Source: Myxococcus sp. RHSTA-1-4 (GTDB lineage Bacteria > Myxococcota > Myxococcia > Myxococcales > Myxococcaceae). From it: 64,000 nucleotides of DNA. Position 1 is the first letter of the stretch. Every line of letters starts with the position of its first letter. The stretch lies in assembly GCF_020037125.1 (NCBI RefSeq), contig NZ_JAIQDG010000012.1:186001-250000 (forward strand), in the 5' to 3' direction. The notes under the pieces are model-generated. The model did not search any database. It had not been told where the DNA came from and saw only the letters and a program-made list of their open reading frames with translations. The translations under genes were made by a program, and so were the position numbers. This document shows, piece after piece, positions 62,321-64,000 of the stretch.

Positions 62321-62805
62321 CTCCCTCAAGCGGGGGCGGAGCCGGGGCTGGAGGAGAGCCCGGCCCTGGATGCGACGGTGGAGTCGACGATGGAGCGCAC
62401 GCCGCGATTGGATTGGGCGGGACTGCTGCGCAGGACGGAAAGCGCTGGATGTCTTCGCCTGCTCTCGGTGTGGAGGCCGCAGGAGGGTGCTGGCATCCCT
62501 GACGGCCCCCGGTGGGGGGCGCGCCATTCTGGAGCACCTGGCATGGCCCTCCCGGCCTGCGAAGCGAGCCCCGGCACTGGCTCCACCCCAGAGCGCGGGG
62601 TGTTGAGCCCAAGCATCCACAGTGACCTGGAAGCCCACGCCCCGGCGGCCTGCCGCCTGGCTGGGCCGCTTGGGCCGGCATGTGCCCCGAGGGGCCGCAC
62701 GGCCTCTGCTCTGGCCCGGCGCACAGCCCGCGCGTCACCCTCCAGCGACCCTTCTTGGCCCCTCTTCACCAGCCCGCCACCCTCAACAGGGCTCCTATCC
62801 GTCCT
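62321..62805 (+). mobile_element. IS91-family 3' end, copy B
   Basis: Nearly the same sequence as copy A from CTCCCTCAAGCGGGGGCGGA to GGGCTCCTATCCGTCCT, with the same frameshift between 'RTPRLDWAGLLRR' and 'ALDVFACSRCGGRRRVLASLTAPGG' and the same stop (62606-62608). Copy B lacks three bases of copy A near 62355. Beyond its right end the sequence changes completely: TCTGTGAAGCGG here against ATACTTCGGGTG for copy A. This marks the element border, perhaps the oriIS end. Confidence 0.75.
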
Positions 62806-62821
62806 TCTGTGAAGCGGCCCC

Positions 62822-62849
62822 TTGACAAGAACGATTACATCCGTAATCT
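62822..62849 (+). promoter_or_regulatory. Sigma-70-like promoter of the BlaI-type gene
   Basis: TTGACA at 62822-62827 is a perfect -35 box, and TAATCT at 62844-62849 is a fair -10 with 16 bp between them. It starts 16 bp after the IS91 border. The -10 overlaps the left arm of the operator. Confidence 0.6.
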
Positions 62850-62870
62850 CTCAGGTAAATTACGGGTGTA
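62836..62870. promoter_or_regulatory. BlaI/MecI-type operator
   Basis: Two 12-bp arms, TACATCCGTAAT (62836-62847) and ATTACGGGTGTA (62859-62870), form an inverted repeat with one mismatch. TACA/TGTA half-sites are the hallmark of BlaI/MecI operators. It overlaps the promoter and ends 4 nt before the blaI-like start, fitting autorepression. Confidence 0.72.
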
Positions 62871-62874
62871 AACG

Positions 62875-63237
62875 ATGAAGATCAGCGAAGCCGAATCCCT
62901 CGTGATGGAAGTGCTCTGGCGCCAGCACCCCCTCGCCGCCGAGGAGGTCGTGGCGGCGCTCGCGGAGGCGCAGCAGTGGCAGGAGGCCACGGTCAAGACG
63001 CTCCTCAATCGCCTGCTCAAGAAGGGCGCGATTGACGCGGAAAAGGAAGGCCGTCGCTACCTCTACACCCCGGTGCTCCGGCGCGAGGACTGGGTCCTGG
63101 AGGAGAGCCAGGGGCTGCTGGAACGTCTGTTCAACGGCCGCGTTGCGCCGCTGGTCGCGCACTTCAGTCAGCACCGCAAGCTCAGCCGGAAGGACGTCGC
63201 CGAGCTGCGCAAGCTGCTCGAGGAGCTGGACCCATGA
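62875..63237 (+). CDS. BlaI/MecI/CopY-family repressor
   Basis: A 120-residue winged-helix repressor: 'ISEAESLVMEVLWRQHPLAAEEVVAALAEAQQWQEATVKTLLNRLLKKGAIDAEKEGRRYLYTPVL' is the DNA-binding domain, with a short dimerisation helix after it. Members are inactivated by the partner BlaR1/MecR1 protease when a beta-lactam or other signal binds. The stop overlaps the next gene's start (ATGA), and that gene is the expected M56 partner. Operator and promoter are directly upstream. Confidence 0.92.
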   Translation: MKISEAESLVMEVLWRQHPLAAEEVVAALAEAQQWQEATVKTLLNRLLKKGAIDAEKEGRRYLYTPVLRREDWVLEESQGLLERLFNGRVAPLVAHFSQHRKLSRKDVAELRKLLEELDP

Positions 63238-64000
63238 CGGCCGCTGGGGTGCTGCGCGCGCTGCTGGAGACCACGCTGGCTTCCAGTGCCGCCGTCCTGG
63301 CGGTCATGGTGCTGCGCGGAGTGCTGCGCGCGGGATTCGGCGCGCGGATTGCGTATGCCGCGTGGAGCCTGGTGCCTGCCGCGCTGCTGGCGGTGTTGCT
63401 GCCCGCGTCGAGTGAGGGGCCCGCTCCGGCACCGGTCCTCACGTTCATCGCTGAAGCGGCGCCATGGACGTTGGCGAGCGAAGAGGGCTCCACGACGAAC
63501 GCGGCGGCGTGGCTGCTGGCGGTCTGGCTGGTGGGCGCGGTGGCCGCGGGGCTGTGGTTCGCCGCGCTGCAACGCGGGTTCTGGTGCGCGCTGGGGCACG
63601 TACGCCCGCGCGATGACGGCATGTATCAGGCCGAGACGGTTGCCGGCCTTCCTGCCGCCGTGGGCTTGTGGAGGCCGCGCATCATCGTGCCGGTGGATTT
63701 CGATGTGCGCTACGGCGAAGAGGAGCGGCGACTGCTCCGCGAGCACGAGCACCAGCATCTCGTCCGTGGCGACCCGCGGTTCAACGCCATCGTGGTGCTG
63801 CTGCGCTGCCTGTTCTGGTTCAACCCGCTGCTGCACTACGCCGCGCGGCATTTCCGCCAGGACCAGGAGCTGTCCTGCGACCAACGTGTGATTGCACGCC
63901 ATCCGGAGTCACGCCGCACCTACGGCGAGGCGATGTTGAAGACCCAGCTGGCCATGCAGCCCTGGCCGCTGGGGTGTCACTGGGGCTTCTGTCATCCACT
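63234..64000 (+). CDS. M56/BlaR1-type membrane metallopeptidase (partial, cut by window edge)
   Basis: ATG 63234 opens a frame that continues through the window edge (255 residues visible). Membrane helices ('TTLASSAAVLAVMVLRGVL', 'IAYAAWSLVPAALLAVLLPA', 'AAWLLAVWLVGAVAAGLWFAAL') are followed by the zinc motif H171-E-H-Q-H175 in 'LREHEHQHLVRGDPRFN' and 'CLFWFNPLLHYAARHFRQDQELSCDQ', the M56 signature. With the coupled BlaI-type repressor it forms a signal-induced proteolysis pair. The C-terminal sensor domain lies outside the window, so the signal is unknown. Confidence 0.88.
   Translation, partial: MTAAGVLRALLETTLASSAAVLAVMVLRGVLRAGFGARIAYAAWSLVPAALLAVLLPASSEGPAPAPVLTFIAEAAPWTLASEEGSTTNAAAWLLAVWLVGAVAAGLWFAALQRGFWCALGHVRPRDDGMYQAETVAGLPAAVGLWRPRIIVPVDFDVRYGEEERRLLREHEHQHLVRGDPRFNAIVVLLRCLFWFNPLLHYAARHFRQDQELSCDQRVIARHPESRRTYGEAMLKTQLAMQPWPLGCHWGFCHP

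Overview
The window is about 70% GC with strong GC bias at third codon positions. It contains families typical of myxobacteria: a DUF2381 protein, PAS/GAF histidine kinases without partner regulators, secreted BNR/PKD/PPC proteins, and IS91-type transposase tails like those of Cystobacterineae. It most probably comes from a Myxococcaceae or Archangiaceae chromosome. No rRNA, tRNA or CRISPR array was seen.

Region 1 (1-1.05 kb) is the edge of a lipoprotein/DUF2381 pair on the minus strand. Region 2 (1.25-12.9 kb) is the highlight: a compact plus-strand gene cluster that looks like an unusual ribosomally synthesised peptide (RiPP) locus. It starts with a 63-residue peptide gene. A ferritin-like diiron enzyme, an enterochelin-esterase-like hydrolase, an HlyD adaptor, a C39-peptidase ABC exporter, a second ABC half-transporter, a JmjC/cupin_4 oxygenase, an unrecognised 397-residue protein and a haem-oxygenase-like diiron (HDO) enzyme follow. 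Many genes overlap or lie within 40 nt of each other. No lanthionine synthetase, YcaO, radical SAM or lasso enzyme is present, so the inferred tailoring is oxidative and relies on three different iron folds. A sulfatase follows (13.0-15.0 kb), and its stop codon lies inside a 62-bp tandem repeat.

Region 3 (15.2-46.0 kb) is ordinary accessory chromosome. It holds an ETHE1-like MBL hydrolase, a four-gene Gld-type ABC operon (19.4-24.3 kb, minus), a membrane protein, CHRD and di-haem proteins, LysR and SGNH genes, two orphan histidine kinases, a FAD oxidase with a Cys-rich lipoprotein, a propionyl/acetyl-CoA synthetase, a methyltransferase, a zeta-like P-loop kinase, a YopT-type (C58) cysteine protease, and large secreted proteins.

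Region 4 (46.1-48.3 kb) is an SDR plus styrene/indole-monooxygenase-type flavoprotein pair. Its ribosome-binding sites and intergenic text look beta-proteobacterial, and it abuts an amidohydrolase tail to tail; I infer horizontal acquisition.

Region 5 (49.7-62.8 kb) is a rearranged zone with three same-orientation copies of the 3' end of an IS91-family element, two of which carry the same internal frameshift. Around them lie a broken M43 metalloprotease, a DUF885 remnant, an aldo-keto reductase with a divergent LysR, lspA, an epimerase, an AraC regulator, an HrpA-type helicase whose 5' end sits directly behind one IS copy, and a secreted hydrolase. The window ends in a BlaI/BlaR1-type regulator pair (62.9-64.0 kb), truncated by the window edge.
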